A DNA stretch of 22,794 nucleotides from a virus. A program made the position numbers and the translations under genes. This document shows positions 7,925 through 15,117 of this stretch, piece by piece. Under the pieces are notes generated by a model. It ran no database searches, was not told the origin of the DNA, and saw nothing but the letters and a program-made list of their open reading frames with translations. The stretch lies in IMG/VR virus record IMGVR_UViG_3300042568_001269, positions 1 to 22,794 of that record; one strand, written 5' to 3'. Numbering within the stretch: the first letter of the stretch is position 1; every line of letters starts with the position of its first letter.

Positions 7925-9417
7925 CAGAATGTGCCACCGTCAATTGCGCTGGACGAGTCCATATAGTCCGTACCAGCAGTGGCGATAGAGAAAGCAGAAG
8001 TGCCATTACCCTTTAATATTCCCGTAAGCGTAGTCGCGCCGGTGCCACCATTAGCTACCGCGACAGTACCACTAACATTCCCGGCTGTTCCAGATATATT
8101 TCCTGATATGGCTGATCCTGGGATTGTCGATGAGGCAGTCATCGCAGACGTGCCGTTTCCATAAACGTAACCAGTTAAAGTAGTTACGCCAGTACCACCA
8201 TAAGAAACTTCAATTGGATTGCCGTTCCAAACGCCAGTAGCTATACTCCCAAGAGTAGTGATTGATGTCTGGCCGACATAGGTAGAAGAGATGTCGATGG
8301 AGTCAGCGTTTGCCGTAATTCGATTTGATGTCCCAACAACATTGATAGTGTTCGCCGTTTTCGTGAGGCCATTCCCTGCTGTTATCTGGCCAGCCCCCGA
8401 GAATTGAACGAACACAAGCGTCGTTGAGCCAAGTGAATAGGATCCTGATGGTTTTTGAAGAACATAGCCGTTGCTAGAATCCGTGCCTTCTTCGATAAAG
8501 AAAAATGCTCCACCATTTAATTTCGCTTCACTACTGGCATCGATCGACCTGGTCATTACAGAGCCAGAACCATTGAAAACATAAATGCCATTATCCGCAC
8601 CAGCAGATTGGCTCTTGACGAGAACCCTATCTCCGCTCGCCATCGTTATGCCATCAATCGTAGTCCCAGGCGAAGAAAGATTGATATCTGATTGTGTCGC
8701 TACCCGAACTGACTGTTTAGGATCCAGGCCTTGGGCGCTGGCATCAACATATGCTTTTGTCGCAGCGTCCTGGGCGGACGATGGATCAGAAAGGCCAGTA
8801 ATCTTCTGGTTGTTGAATGGGACAGAAGATGTAGGGCTAGCCATTTGATCAAGACGTGAATTACGAACCGATGAGTCAAAGTCTGAAATTTTTGATGAGG
8901 AAAGAGTTGGGATGTCGGATGAGGAAAGCGTTGTTGCAGACGTCACTAGCCCTTTTGCGTTGACTGTCAGTTTTGTGTATGTCCCACCCGTTACTCCAGA
9001 GTTAGCCAGTGTCAATGTTATAGAAGTTGTTCCTGCCCCGGTGGCATCACCATAAACATTGATTGTCTGGTTGGAAGTTAAGTAACCCTGAGCCTTCACA
9101 AACGCGGTAGTGGCTAGCCTGGTCGAATCGTCAGTATATAGTCCTGTGGTAGCAGTGGCGCTTGAGCCGAGACTGACCGTTCCTGAAAAGACCATGGGTC
9201 TAGAAATTGTTACTGATGAATTGCCAGACAGACTTAAGAATGCTCCCTCTCCGCCAATCGGGATCACGGAGCCAGAAGTGCCACCAGCTCCACCAGTACC
9301 AAACCCATAATAAAGTATCTTGTCTACTTCATTGAAAGCTAGTTCAGCATTATATAAAGAAGATGGTGCGCCAGCACCTCCCGACGCCCTTCTCTTAATA
9401 CGAATAATATTTGCCAT
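7924..9417 (-). CDS. Fibre-like protein, MANIIRIKR N-terminus
   Basis: 497 residues. The N-terminus MANIIRIKRRASGGAGAPSS and then LYNAELAFNEVDKILYYG is a classic phage fibre/neck-attachment start, paralogous to that of the 214-residue protein after it. Residues 168-360 are the ~190-residue module shared with the protein at 3486-5405 (SKISDFD, SRLDQMASPT, DAATKAYVDA, DPKQSVRVATQSDI, NGIYVFNGSGS). GGTGVTTLTG-type repeats follow, and the protein ends YMDSSSAIDGGTF. It lacks the C-terminal beta domain. The ending echoes SIVDGGNW at the end of the 88-residue protein upstream. Its ATG overlaps the preceding TAA (TAATG). A virion fibre component by family resemblance. Confidence 0.8.
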   Translation of the reverse strand: MANIIRIKRRASGGAGAPSSLYNAELAFNEVDKILYYGFGTGGAGGTSGSVIPIGGEGAFLSLSGNSSVTISRPMVFSGTVSLGSSATATTGLYTDDSTRLATTAFVKAQGYLTSNQTINVYGDATGAGTTSITLTLANSGVTGGTYTKLTVNAKGLVTSATTLSSSDIPTLSSSKISDFDSSVRNSRLDQMASPTSSVPFNNQKITGLSDPSSAQDAATKAYVDASAQGLDPKQSVRVATQSDINLSSPGTTIDGITMASGDRVLVKSQSAGADNGIYVFNGSGSVMTRSIDASSEAKLNGGAFFFIEEGTDSSNGYVLQKPSGSYSLGSTTLVFVQFSGAGQITAGNGLTKTANTINVVGTSNRITANADSIDISSTYVGQTSITTLGSIATGVWNGNPIEVSYGGTGVTTLTGYVYGNGTSAMTASSTIPGSAISGNISGTAGNVSGTVAVANGGTGATTLTGILKGNGTSAFSIATAGTDYMDSSSAIDGGTF

Positions 9418-9683
9418 TACCAGTTGCCCCCATCAACGATACTGTCGTTGACCCATTTTCTTTCTAGTTCTGAATAGACCAAGAAATTAGTGCCAGAAGG
9501 AAACGGAATGTTAACGTCCACAAGTCCAGACAATGAACGAGCTTGTGTCGGCAAAAGAGGCAAGATATCGGAAGCGACAAACTTGCCTGACGCAGTGTTA
9601 AATACTACGACCTGACCGGAAGCAGGAGTGCCTGTGAAGTCGTCCTGATCCTGAATGCGCGTGACGATACGATAGGCGTTCAT
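9417..9683 (-). CDS. Small fibre-associated protein
   Basis: 88 residues, MNAYRIVTRIQDQDDF... with SLSGLVDVNI, NFLVYSELERKWVN and a terminal SIVDGGNW, phrases typical of short segments inside phage fibre proteins. I chose the ATG at 9683 because GGAGG lies exactly 6 bases upstream; the frame is open farther upstream, but that extension is Arg/Leu-rich, runs through the intergenic hairpin and antisense to a better-supported small gene. The stop overlaps the next ATG (TAATG). It is the first member of the fibre cluster and may be a connector or a detached fibre N-terminus. Function unproven. Confidence 0.75.
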   Translation of the reverse strand: MNAYRIVTRIQDQDDFTGTPASGQVVVFNTASGKFVASDILPLLPTQARSLSGLVDVNIPFPSGTNFLVYSELERKWVNDSIVDGGNW

Positions 9684-9721
9684 GCGCTGCCTCCACAGGA
9701 ATTTACACCGTAACAAGAGGG

Positions 9722-9737
9722 CGTGTCGACCGACACG
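9722..9737 (-). other. Small perfect inverted repeat
   Basis: cgtgtcg-ac-cgacacg lies in the 70-base gap between the Cys-rich gene and the 88-residue gene. On the minus transcript no U-run follows, so it is not an obvious terminator. It could be an mRNA-stabilising or processing hairpin. Confidence 0.4.
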
Positions 9738-9753
9738 ACTCAGCGCTCTACCT

Positions 9754-9942
9754 TCAGGTAAAGCAGGCAGTTGGACGAGGTCGATAATAAATTTTGGGCG
9801 GAGGCTGCCTTTTCTTTTTTTGTTCTGGTGGATTAGCAATAGTGCTGCCCACCACCTTAAAGTTCTCGCAAAGGCATGGCTTACATTCGCACTTGTCTTT
9901 GCATGGGCATATAGATAACGCAAGAATCAAAAACATAAGCAT
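9754..9942 (-). CDS. Small Cys-rich protein, putative secreted or lipid-anchored
   Basis: 62 residues, read from the ATG at 9942. AGGGAG lies 6 bases upstream, which is strong support for a gene this short. A hydrophobic start (MLMFLILALSI) leads straight into CPCKDKCECKPCLC, six cysteines in alternating spacing, then a basic Pro-rich tail (PPEQKKKRQPPPKIYYRPRP). The N-terminus is short for a signal peptide and has no standard lipobox spacing, though Ala8-Leu-Ser-Ile-Cys is loosely similar. It could be an exported disulphide-bonded or metal-binding peptide, or a lipoprotein affecting the infected cell surface (superinfection exclusion or lysis), but none of this is shown. It follows the major capsid gene directly after a terminator hairpin. 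I do not recognise the family. Confidence 0.6.
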   Translation of the reverse strand: MLMFLILALSICPCKDKCECKPCLCENFKVVGSTIANPPEQKKKRQPPPKIYYRPRPTACFT

Positions 9943-9954
9943 GTTGTACTCCCT

Positions 9955-9990
9955 AAAAAAAGAGGGGGTGGCCCCTGAAAGACCACCCCC
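9955..9990 (-). terminator. Rho-independent terminator after the capsid gene
   Basis: On the minus transcript GGGGGTGG (9990-9983) and CCACCCCC (9971-9964) form a perfect 8-bp GC-rich stem with an 11-base loop, followed by TC and seven U (9961-9955). It sits 25 bases past the capsid stop. The U-run is immediately followed by the AGGGAG RBS of the Cys-rich gene, so read-through rather than a new promoter may feed the fibre genes. Confidence 0.8.
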
Positions 9991-10015
9991 CCATTAACAA
10001 TAGAGTCGGGATACC

Positions 10016-11035
10016 TTACAGGGCGCCGAGCAGTACGCGACGGTTGTCGAGTACCGAGAAGCCGTACTCGCCAAAGCCGTAGAAGCCGGCGCGACGCTGA
10101 CGGTGGAAGGTTGGGTCTTCGAAGACTTCAATTTCTTGACGCCAAGGCATCACGAAGCTGTCGTCCTTTTCGAGATCCAGACCAACGGCCAATTCCAACT
10201 TTTCGTCGTTGGCGCTGCCGAAGTCGACGGTGCCACTAAGGGTGTCGATAAAGTACGACTGATAGTCCTGACCAACGCCGAGTTCATCGATGTCGTGCAG
10301 GTTAACGCCGAAGATCTTCGTCTGGCCAAACTCATTGTTACCTTCGCCGGCAACATAAATTTCTCGGCGAGTGAAGTCATCAACCTGAGCGAGATCCCAG
10401 CTGCGCATGTCTTCCATAGCTTCTGGGCTGACGTAAAGGTCAGTCAGATGGCCACGGTTAACCGACGTGCTGTTACCGCCCGCATTGCGACGCATGATGG
10501 TCTTCATCAAAGCGATCAGTCGCTTGGTGAAGAGTCCTGGGGTTGCTGCTGCGTCATACACAGTCAGGTTGCGGCTTTTGCCTGCGCTGATGATTGTACG
10601 CCAGCCATCGTCGTTCATCTTACGAACGAATCCAGCTTCCAAAACTTGCATACAGCGGCCAACGATATCCCAACGGGCATCGCGAGCATACTTTAATGCA
10701 AAGTCAATGGAGTCAGCTACTTCGTAGGTTGGCACCATGACGAAATCGCCGCTGACATGCTTTTCAGGAATGCGTCCCTGAGCAGGCACGGTGTAGGCGA
10801 TGAAGTCTTTTTCTGTGCCTGGTGCCAAGAAGTCGAGCGGAAACTCAACAGCTGTACCTGGAGCAAAATAGACGGTCTCGAAAATACCCGAGACGATGTC
10901 TCCCTTCAAAATTCCCTGACGCAATGGCAGGGTAAGGGCTTTGGCCAGCTCCTGTTGAGCTGCGCAGGCGGTTTCAAACGAATGGTCGCCGGCACGACGG
11001 AGCAGGCCGACCATTTCTTCGCTAGGCTTCTTCAT
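10016..11035 (-). CDS. Major capsid protein (probable HK97 fold)
   Basis: 339 residues. It shows the style of phage major capsid proteins: acidic and aromatic, with an N-terminal helix (SFETACAAQQELAKAL), GIFETVYFAPGTAVEFPLDF and VPAQGRIPEKHV in the early part, long central helices (DIVGRCMQVLEAGFVRKMNDDGW), a LYVSPEAMEDMRSWD segment, and a C-terminal VMPWRQEIEVFEDPTFHRQRRAGFYGFGEYGF domain ending in VLDNRRVLLGAL. It follows the protease/scaffold and decoration genes, the standard head-module order. GGAG lies 9 bases before the ATG. No obvious N-terminal scaffolding (delta) domain is present, which fits a scaffold supplied in trans by the protease/scaffold gene. The assignment rests on gene order and family feel; a structure-aware search would confirm the fold. 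Confidence 0.8.
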   Translation of the reverse strand: MKKPSEEMVGLLRRAGDHSFETACAAQQELAKALTLPLRQGILKGDIVSGIFETVYFAPGTAVEFPLDFLAPGTEKDFIAYTVPAQGRIPEKHVSGDFVMVPTYEVADSIDFALKYARDARWDIVGRCMQVLEAGFVRKMNDDGWRTIISAGKSRNLTVYDAAATPGLFTKRLIALMKTIMRRNAGGNSTSVNRGHLTDLYVSPEAMEDMRSWDLAQVDDFTRREIYVAGEGNNEFGQTKIFGVNLHDIDELGVGQDYQSYFIDTLSGTVDFGSANDEKLELAVGLDLEKDDSFVMPWRQEIEVFEDPTFHRQRRAGFYGFGEYGFSVLDNRRVLLGAL

Positions 11036-11066
11036 TCTAAGGGTCTCCTGTTAGGTGGTTAGCTGA

Positions 11067-11531
11067 TCAGACTACTGGAAGGTTAACATAAACCTTCACA
11101 AAGCCGTCGGCGTCCACCTTGCCGGCGAACTGACCGATCTTGGGGTTGGTGCTAGCGGTCGGGGTCAAAAGCCCGTTCGCTCCGACATAAGCAGTGACGC
11201 CTGCGTCGATAGACGCAGAAACGCCCGAAGCGATGCGGTCTGTAACAACCCACCCCTTGCGAACAAGAGGAGCCTTTTCGCCGATGACTTGCTCATCGCG
11301 CTGAAAGTTCCTTTTTTGGCGAGTTTGGTCGATGTTGACAAAGTTAGACAAGCTAACTCCGGCAGGAATCTTTCCTGACGAGTTGGCTGCCACAGTAACA
11401 ATGCCTGGGTTGTAAACGCCCACACCACTCATGGATGTGCTATAAACCAGAACAGTACCAGTTTCGTGAGCATCGTTGCACACGAGAGTAATGTCTGACT
11501 CAAGAATGTGGCGATTGGGTTTCAGTGCCAT
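11067..11531 (-). CDS. Putative capsid decoration (cement) protein
   Basis: 154 residues, beta-rich, no signal peptide. Recognisable stretches are SDITLVCNDAHETGTVLVYS, then AANSSGKIPAGVSLSNFVNI, DQTRQKRNFQRDEQVIGEKA and VRKGWVVTDRIASG, ending KIGQFAGKVDADGFVKVYVN. Short proteins of this style (IPAGV...NIDQTRQ...KGWVVT...GQF) commonly sit just before the major capsid gene in marine and environmental phages, and are thought to coat the head. AAAGGAG sits 9 bases before the ATG. It lies between scaffold and capsid genes, with 31-34-base gaps. The role in stabilising capsids is inferred from position and size. Confidence 0.65.
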   Translation of the reverse strand: MALKPNRHILESDITLVCNDAHETGTVLVYSTSMSGVGVYNPGIVTVAANSSGKIPAGVSLSNFVNIDQTRQKRNFQRDEQVIGEKAPLVRKGWVVTDRIASGVSASIDAGVTAYVGANGLLTPTASTNPKIGQFAGKVDADGFVKVYVNLPVV

Positions 11532-11565
11532 CTCAGTCGTCTCCTTTAGGGTTTAGGCCACTCGT

Positions 11566-12204
11566 TCAATCAGCTGCCAGCTCTTCATTTTCGCTCGCCC
11601 CAAAAAAAGCGGCGATCTGAGCTGCAACCTTGTTGACACTCTGATCCACAGAAGAAGCAGCGAGAGCTGGCTCTTCGTTGGGAATTACGTTATTTAATAC
11701 CGAACCACTCACGATTTGAGCTGCTTCCGGAGGGAGCGGCTTCTTGGGAAGAGGCATTTTCTTAATGCTCTTGACGCCAGCCTCGGATTCTTCTTCCTTG
11801 GCTTCTTTTTCTTCTTTAGGACTTTTTGACACATAGTCCTTAACCTGCTGAAGAATACTTTTGAGTTCTTCTGCAACAGTCTTAAGGTCGTTATCGACCT
11901 GCTCAACCGTGCGAGAGCGTGACTCAGCAGCTTTGTAAGCCGCGATTTTGGCATTTAGATAGTCGTTGATAGCAGCTAATGCTACAGCGAATTGATTGTC
12001 ATCCAGGTGGATGAGCGCGTTAGCAATCGCGTCGCTATCAGAACCCAGTGCCTCAGTAGTCGATGCTACCAAGCGGGCCTGGCGCCGTTCAGCCTTAAGA
12101 TTGAGCAATTCCTCAGAAGCAGCGGCCAGCTCGATTTCGAGTTTGGCAGCCTTTTCTTTGGCTTGAACAACCTCAGACTCAATGTTTTTACTGTCTTCTG
12201 ACAT
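11566..12204 (-). CDS. Nested scaffold protein from an internal start
   Basis: An in-frame ATG at 12204 (residue 261 of the full protein) has GAGAGGAG about 9 bases upstream, as good an RBS as those of bona fide genes here. It would yield a 212-residue protein beginning MSEDSKNIESEVVQAKEKAA, containing only the coiled coil, charged linker and Ala-rich tail, with no protease residues. The start lies exactly at the domain border. This matches the lambda C/Nu3 layout, in which a scaffold is made from the 3' part of the protease gene. Expression is inferred, not shown. Confidence 0.6.
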   Translation of the reverse strand: MSEDSKNIESEVVQAKEKAAKLEIELAAASEELLNLKAERRQARLVASTTEALGSDSDAIANALIHLDDNQFAVALAAINDYLNAKIAAYKAAESRSRTVEQVDNDLKTVAEELKSILQQVKDYVSKSPKEEKEAKEEESEAGVKSIKKMPLPKKPLPPEAAQIVSGSVLNNVIPNEEPALAASSVDQSVNKVAAQIAAFFGASENEELAAD

Positions 12205-12984
12205 ATTGAAACACTCCTCTCTGGGAACTTCATACCCCGAAACCTTGTAGGCATCGAGAATTACACTGCCTGGGTTGGCTGGTTTACGGACCAGCCCTTT
12301 CCCAGAAAAGGTGATCTGTCGTAGAATACGACCGACCTGTGCGCCTTCGTAGGTGCCATTTCCACCATATGCTCGAAGGTGCTTCGTCAAAAACGCAGTC
12401 TTGTCGTTACGAGCAACGATCTGCGTGCCATTTGCGTTCTTGAGCGAATAGTCAAAACCATGGAATAAAGCTTCCATAGACACAAACCATTTGCCTTGTG
12501 CTATTTCCAAAATCATTTTGTCCATACGAGACTGAAGCTCGGCATTTTCCCAGATCTTATAAAGAACTGCGGTAGTGACAATATGATATTGTTTTGGCAA
12601 CTTTTCCAAAGAAATGTCTTCTGGAATCGGAGACAGGTCAACATTGACGGCGACACTACCAGTAATGTGTCCAATGATATCCGCTTGATTATGCTCTAGA
12701 TTAAAAGGCTTATCTTCTGGCGTCGCCTTAGCAGCCCACATTTCTACATTGTCAAAAACATCGTCATTACGATTCCATCCGGCGGTCACCATTATTGATC
12801 GTATGTAGTGAAGATCAATTTGATTCTTGTTGCTTGCCTTCGCAAGCAAGTTTGCTTTTGATGACTCATTTATAGAGAATGGCTCAGCAATACCAGCGTC
12901 GGCAAGCAAGGCAATACTAGCGTTTGCCTTGATGAGGTCTTCAAGACCCGCCTCTCGCTCTGCTGAATAAACGGCAATACTCAT
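11566..12984 (-). CDS. Prohead protease fused to scaffold domain
   Basis: 472 residues from the ATG at 12984, which follows GGGGAGG by 9 bases; an in-frame GTG at 13002 overlaps that RBS and is rejected. Residues ~55-250 look like a phage prohead serine protease: a beta-rich start (IRSIMVTAGWNRNDDVFDN), NLEHN with candidate catalytic His98, WFVSMEA with candidate Ser169, and the closing SGKGLVRKPANPGSVILDA that ends many such domains. Residues 261-350 are a strong coiled coil (KEKAAKLEIELAAASEELLN), and a Lys/Glu-rich linker (KEEKEAKEEESEA) and Ala-rich tail follow. A protease plus scaffold in one frame is a known head-assembly arrangement (lambda C/Nu3). The protease presumably matures the prohead and destroys the scaffold. 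Lies between portal and decoration genes. Confidence 0.75.
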   Translation of the reverse strand: MSIAVYSAEREAGLEDLIKANASIALLADAGIAEPFSINESSKANLLAKASNKNQIDLHYIRSIMVTAGWNRNDDVFDNVEMWAAKATPEDKPFNLEHNQADIIGHITGSVAVNVDLSPIPEDISLEKLPKQYHIVTTAVLYKIWENAELQSRMDKMILEIAQGKWFVSMEALFHGFDYSLKNANGTQIVARNDKTAFLTKHLRAYGGNGTYEGAQVGRILRQITFSGKGLVRKPANPGSVILDAYKVSGYEVPREECFNMSEDSKNIESEVVQAKEKAAKLEIELAAASEELLNLKAERRQARLVASTTEALGSDSDAIANALIHLDDNQFAVALAAINDYLNAKIAAYKAAESRSRTVEQVDNDLKTVAEELKSILQQVKDYVSKSPKEEKEAKEEESEAGVKSIKKMPLPKKPLPPEAAQIVSGSVLNNVIPNEEPALAASSVDQSVNKVAAQIAAFFGASENEELAAD

Positions 12985-13020
12985 AAAAAAAAGCCTCCCC
13001 ACGGTTTTACACCGATGGGG
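12985..13020 (-). terminator. Terminator-like hairpin overlapping the protease RBS
   Basis: On the minus transcript CCCCA-T-CGGT (13020-13011) and ACCG-TGGGG (13005-12997) pair with one bulged U, followed by AGGC and eight U (12992-12985), then directly the protease ATG at 12984. The 3' arm includes the GGGG of the GGGGAGG RBS, so folding would both favour termination after the portal gene and hide the RBS. Confidence 0.65.
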
Positions 13021-13041
13021 GCCTGCAGACGATCATTTTAT

Positions 13042-15117
13042 TCACAATGTCGCATAAACAGCATAAACAGAAGCGTCAAGACGCCTCCGCTCTTCCGCAG
13101 ATGGCGATGCCCCCTGCCTTGAGATAAATCTCGAAACTGTTTCTTTGTGTAATGCTTGGAGAGGAGGCGGTGTTTTAATGTCCGACCTCAATATCTCCCG
13201 CACCCTTTCTTCAGTGATCTCTTCGCCTACCGTAAATTGCGCAAGAACAGCAAATCGAAAACTTTCGAGTGCGACAATCTCTTCGCTAGAAGCTTCCCTC
13301 AAATTCTTTTTGCCTATAGATTTCAAATAGGCAGGATGAGTAAGCTCAGAAATCTTCTTGTGGGCTGAGTCAGCCCAGACAAAAGCTTCTGCGTATTCTG
13401 CCTGAGACGGCCTCATCTCGCGCCTCTTGCGGGGCTGAGTGTCCGCAGAACCATCTGGCCTTCCCTGTCCAGGCTGTCCCTTTGGCTTTTCTTCTGTCGG
13501 CGCACCAGGAAGGGGGCTTGAGGATTGCTCCTTCGGGATAGACGTTGCGGGATCGATGCCAAAGTCCGAAGGGGACATTTGCCCCATTTGAGCAAAGATC
13601 TTTTTGACAGACTCAGTGGTGTCGGTCGTGAATGGGCCTGGACGAAAAGGCATATTGCCGTCTTTCCGCATACGACTCTCCCTCCGAACACGAACACGCT
13701 CAATCTCTGGCACAAGCGAGAATCTTTCCTGAAGTGCTTCGTCAGAGATCAGTCCTCGGTCAGACAGATCAATCAGCAATCTCTGTAGGGCCGCCTCGTC
13801 AGTCAGCGTGTTCTGGTCGAACACAACCTGGGCAGGCAGACGAAAACCCATTGCCTGCTGAACGATGCGAATTTCGTTCGCCCAGAAGCGAGCCAAGATA
13901 TCTCTTCCGTATTGCAACCTCTCTATGAGCGTCGACAAAGAAACAAAGTTGTTACCAAATCCCTGGGGAGAAGGAAGACCAGTTAACCCAGGAGGAATGC
14001 CCAACCCAGCAAAAATACTATTCAAAATAGGACGATACTTTTCCTCGCCCAGAAACTTAGAAATATCTGTAGATGTTTCCTGGAGCTGTAGCTCAGGCCC
14101 CCAGATCAGGTCAATTGAACCACCCCCCACGTTGTTCATCAGCATGTCTGCAAGCCTAGCAATGGCTGCTTCCGTCGGGAGAATCCTGTGCTCAAGAGAA
14201 CCGAGCTTCCATAAGCGAATGTGAGAGACCGCCCCGTCTAGGGCTGAGATGTCTGCCAACTTCATTTTGCGAAGCATGATTAAGTCTTCGAGGATTGAGT
14301 AAGTCATGGGGCGTGCCCAAACTTGCCAATCGTCTCGCTTGTAATACAGGGCGATGGTCTTTTCTGCAGGGAGGGGAATCAGCTTGCCTCCCTTGCGGGC
14401 CAGATCCATCACTTCTTTTGGAACCCTGGTCAACATGTCGGTTTCTATAGATGCCTGAGGCTTCTTCAATTTTTTAGAAATCACTTCCGAAACACGAACA
14501 CCATACCGAAAGTGCTTGGTGCCGATAAAAGGCGCAAGCTCTGCACCATACACATCAATAGAAAGAGGGTTAAAAATAGTATATTCCCAAGGAATTTCCA
14601 TTGGCTTTGGCGGCTTGCTAATGTCAGCCACCATGTCTGCGGCTTGCCCTTTTTGGATCGCCGCAGCATCCCCGTCAGAGATGCGGGCTGTTGAACGCTT
14701 GATGATCACGTTCGCCGCGCGGAATAACATGTTGAGAATGCGTTCTGTGCGCTCCTTACCGTTAATCTTGTTGAACCACTCCTTGAAGAACTTTTCGATT
14801 CTTGGGTTTGGATGGACCAGGTCAATACCCTGACAGGCGAACTCACTCATCATGTCGATGGTGTTTCGAACAATCCCAATCCTATCGTATGACTGCATGC
14901 ACGCGCCAATGATATCAATGTCTCTCGTCGGGATAGCTTCTCCAGGACGAAAGAAGTCGTAATCTCGGCGATCATACCCTTCCCGAACAGAAATATTTGG
15001 TTGTGAAACATTACGGAAAGTGTTACCACCAGTGGTCTTATGTATGATCACCTGGCCGTCATGATATGCTTGTTCTTTTTCGTCAGCGCTGACGAAAAGT
15101 GGCTTGTGTTCACTCAT
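13042..15117 (-). CDS. Portal protein
   Basis: 691 residues, directly after the large terminase with a 4-base overlap (ATGA), as portals usually are. N-terminal half: RNTIDMMSEFACQGIDLVHP, then KFFKEWFNKINGKERTERIL and MLFRAANVIIKRSTAR, the wing and clip style of large portals. Centre: PLSIDVYGAELAPFIG, YKRDDWQVWARPMTYSILED, LGIPPGLTG, GFGNNFVSLSTLIERLQYGR and FWANEIRIVQQAMGFRLPAQ, matching the portal core and crown helix. C-terminal tail (from about residue 540) is Pro/charged, then helical. Only weak RBS potential lies upstream, so translational coupling to the terminase is likely. It forms the ring through which DNA is packaged, and docks the terminase. Larger than many portals because of the tail. 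Confidence 0.85.
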   Translation of the reverse strand: MSEHKPLFVSADEKEQAYHDGQVIIHKTTGGNTFRNVSQPNISVREGYDRRDYDFFRPGEAIPTRDIDIIGACMQSYDRIGIVRNTIDMMSEFACQGIDLVHPNPRIEKFFKEWFNKINGKERTERILNMLFRAANVIIKRSTARISDGDAAAIQKGQAADMVADISKPPKPMEIPWEYTIFNPLSIDVYGAELAPFIGTKHFRYGVRVSEVISKKLKKPQASIETDMLTRVPKEVMDLARKGGKLIPLPAEKTIALYYKRDDWQVWARPMTYSILEDLIMLRKMKLADISALDGAVSHIRLWKLGSLEHRILPTEAAIARLADMLMNNVGGGSIDLIWGPELQLQETSTDISKFLGEEKYRPILNSIFAGLGIPPGLTGLPSPQGFGNNFVSLSTLIERLQYGRDILARFWANEIRIVQQAMGFRLPAQVVFDQNTLTDEAALQRLLIDLSDRGLISDEALQERFSLVPEIERVRVRRESRMRKDGNMPFRPGPFTTDTTESVKKIFAQMGQMSPSDFGIDPATSIPKEQSSSPLPGAPTEEKPKGQPGQGRPDGSADTQPRKRREMRPSQAEYAEAFVWADSAHKKISELTHPAYLKSIGKKNLREASSEEIVALESFRFAVLAQFTVGEEITEERVREILRSDIKTPPPLQALHKETVSRFISRQGASPSAEERRRLDASVYAVYATL

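Noticed and set aside
9417-9923. Longer start for the small fibre-associated protein
   Set aside because: The extension is Arg/Leu-rich and crosses the intergenic hairpin, while GGAGG sits 6 bases before the ATG at 9683.
10103-10696. Rightward 197-codon frame opposite the capsid gene
   Set aside because: Antisense shadow of a well-supported capsid gene.
11566-13002. GTG start at 13002 for the protease
   Set aside because: It overlaps the GGGGAGG that serves the ATG at 12984.
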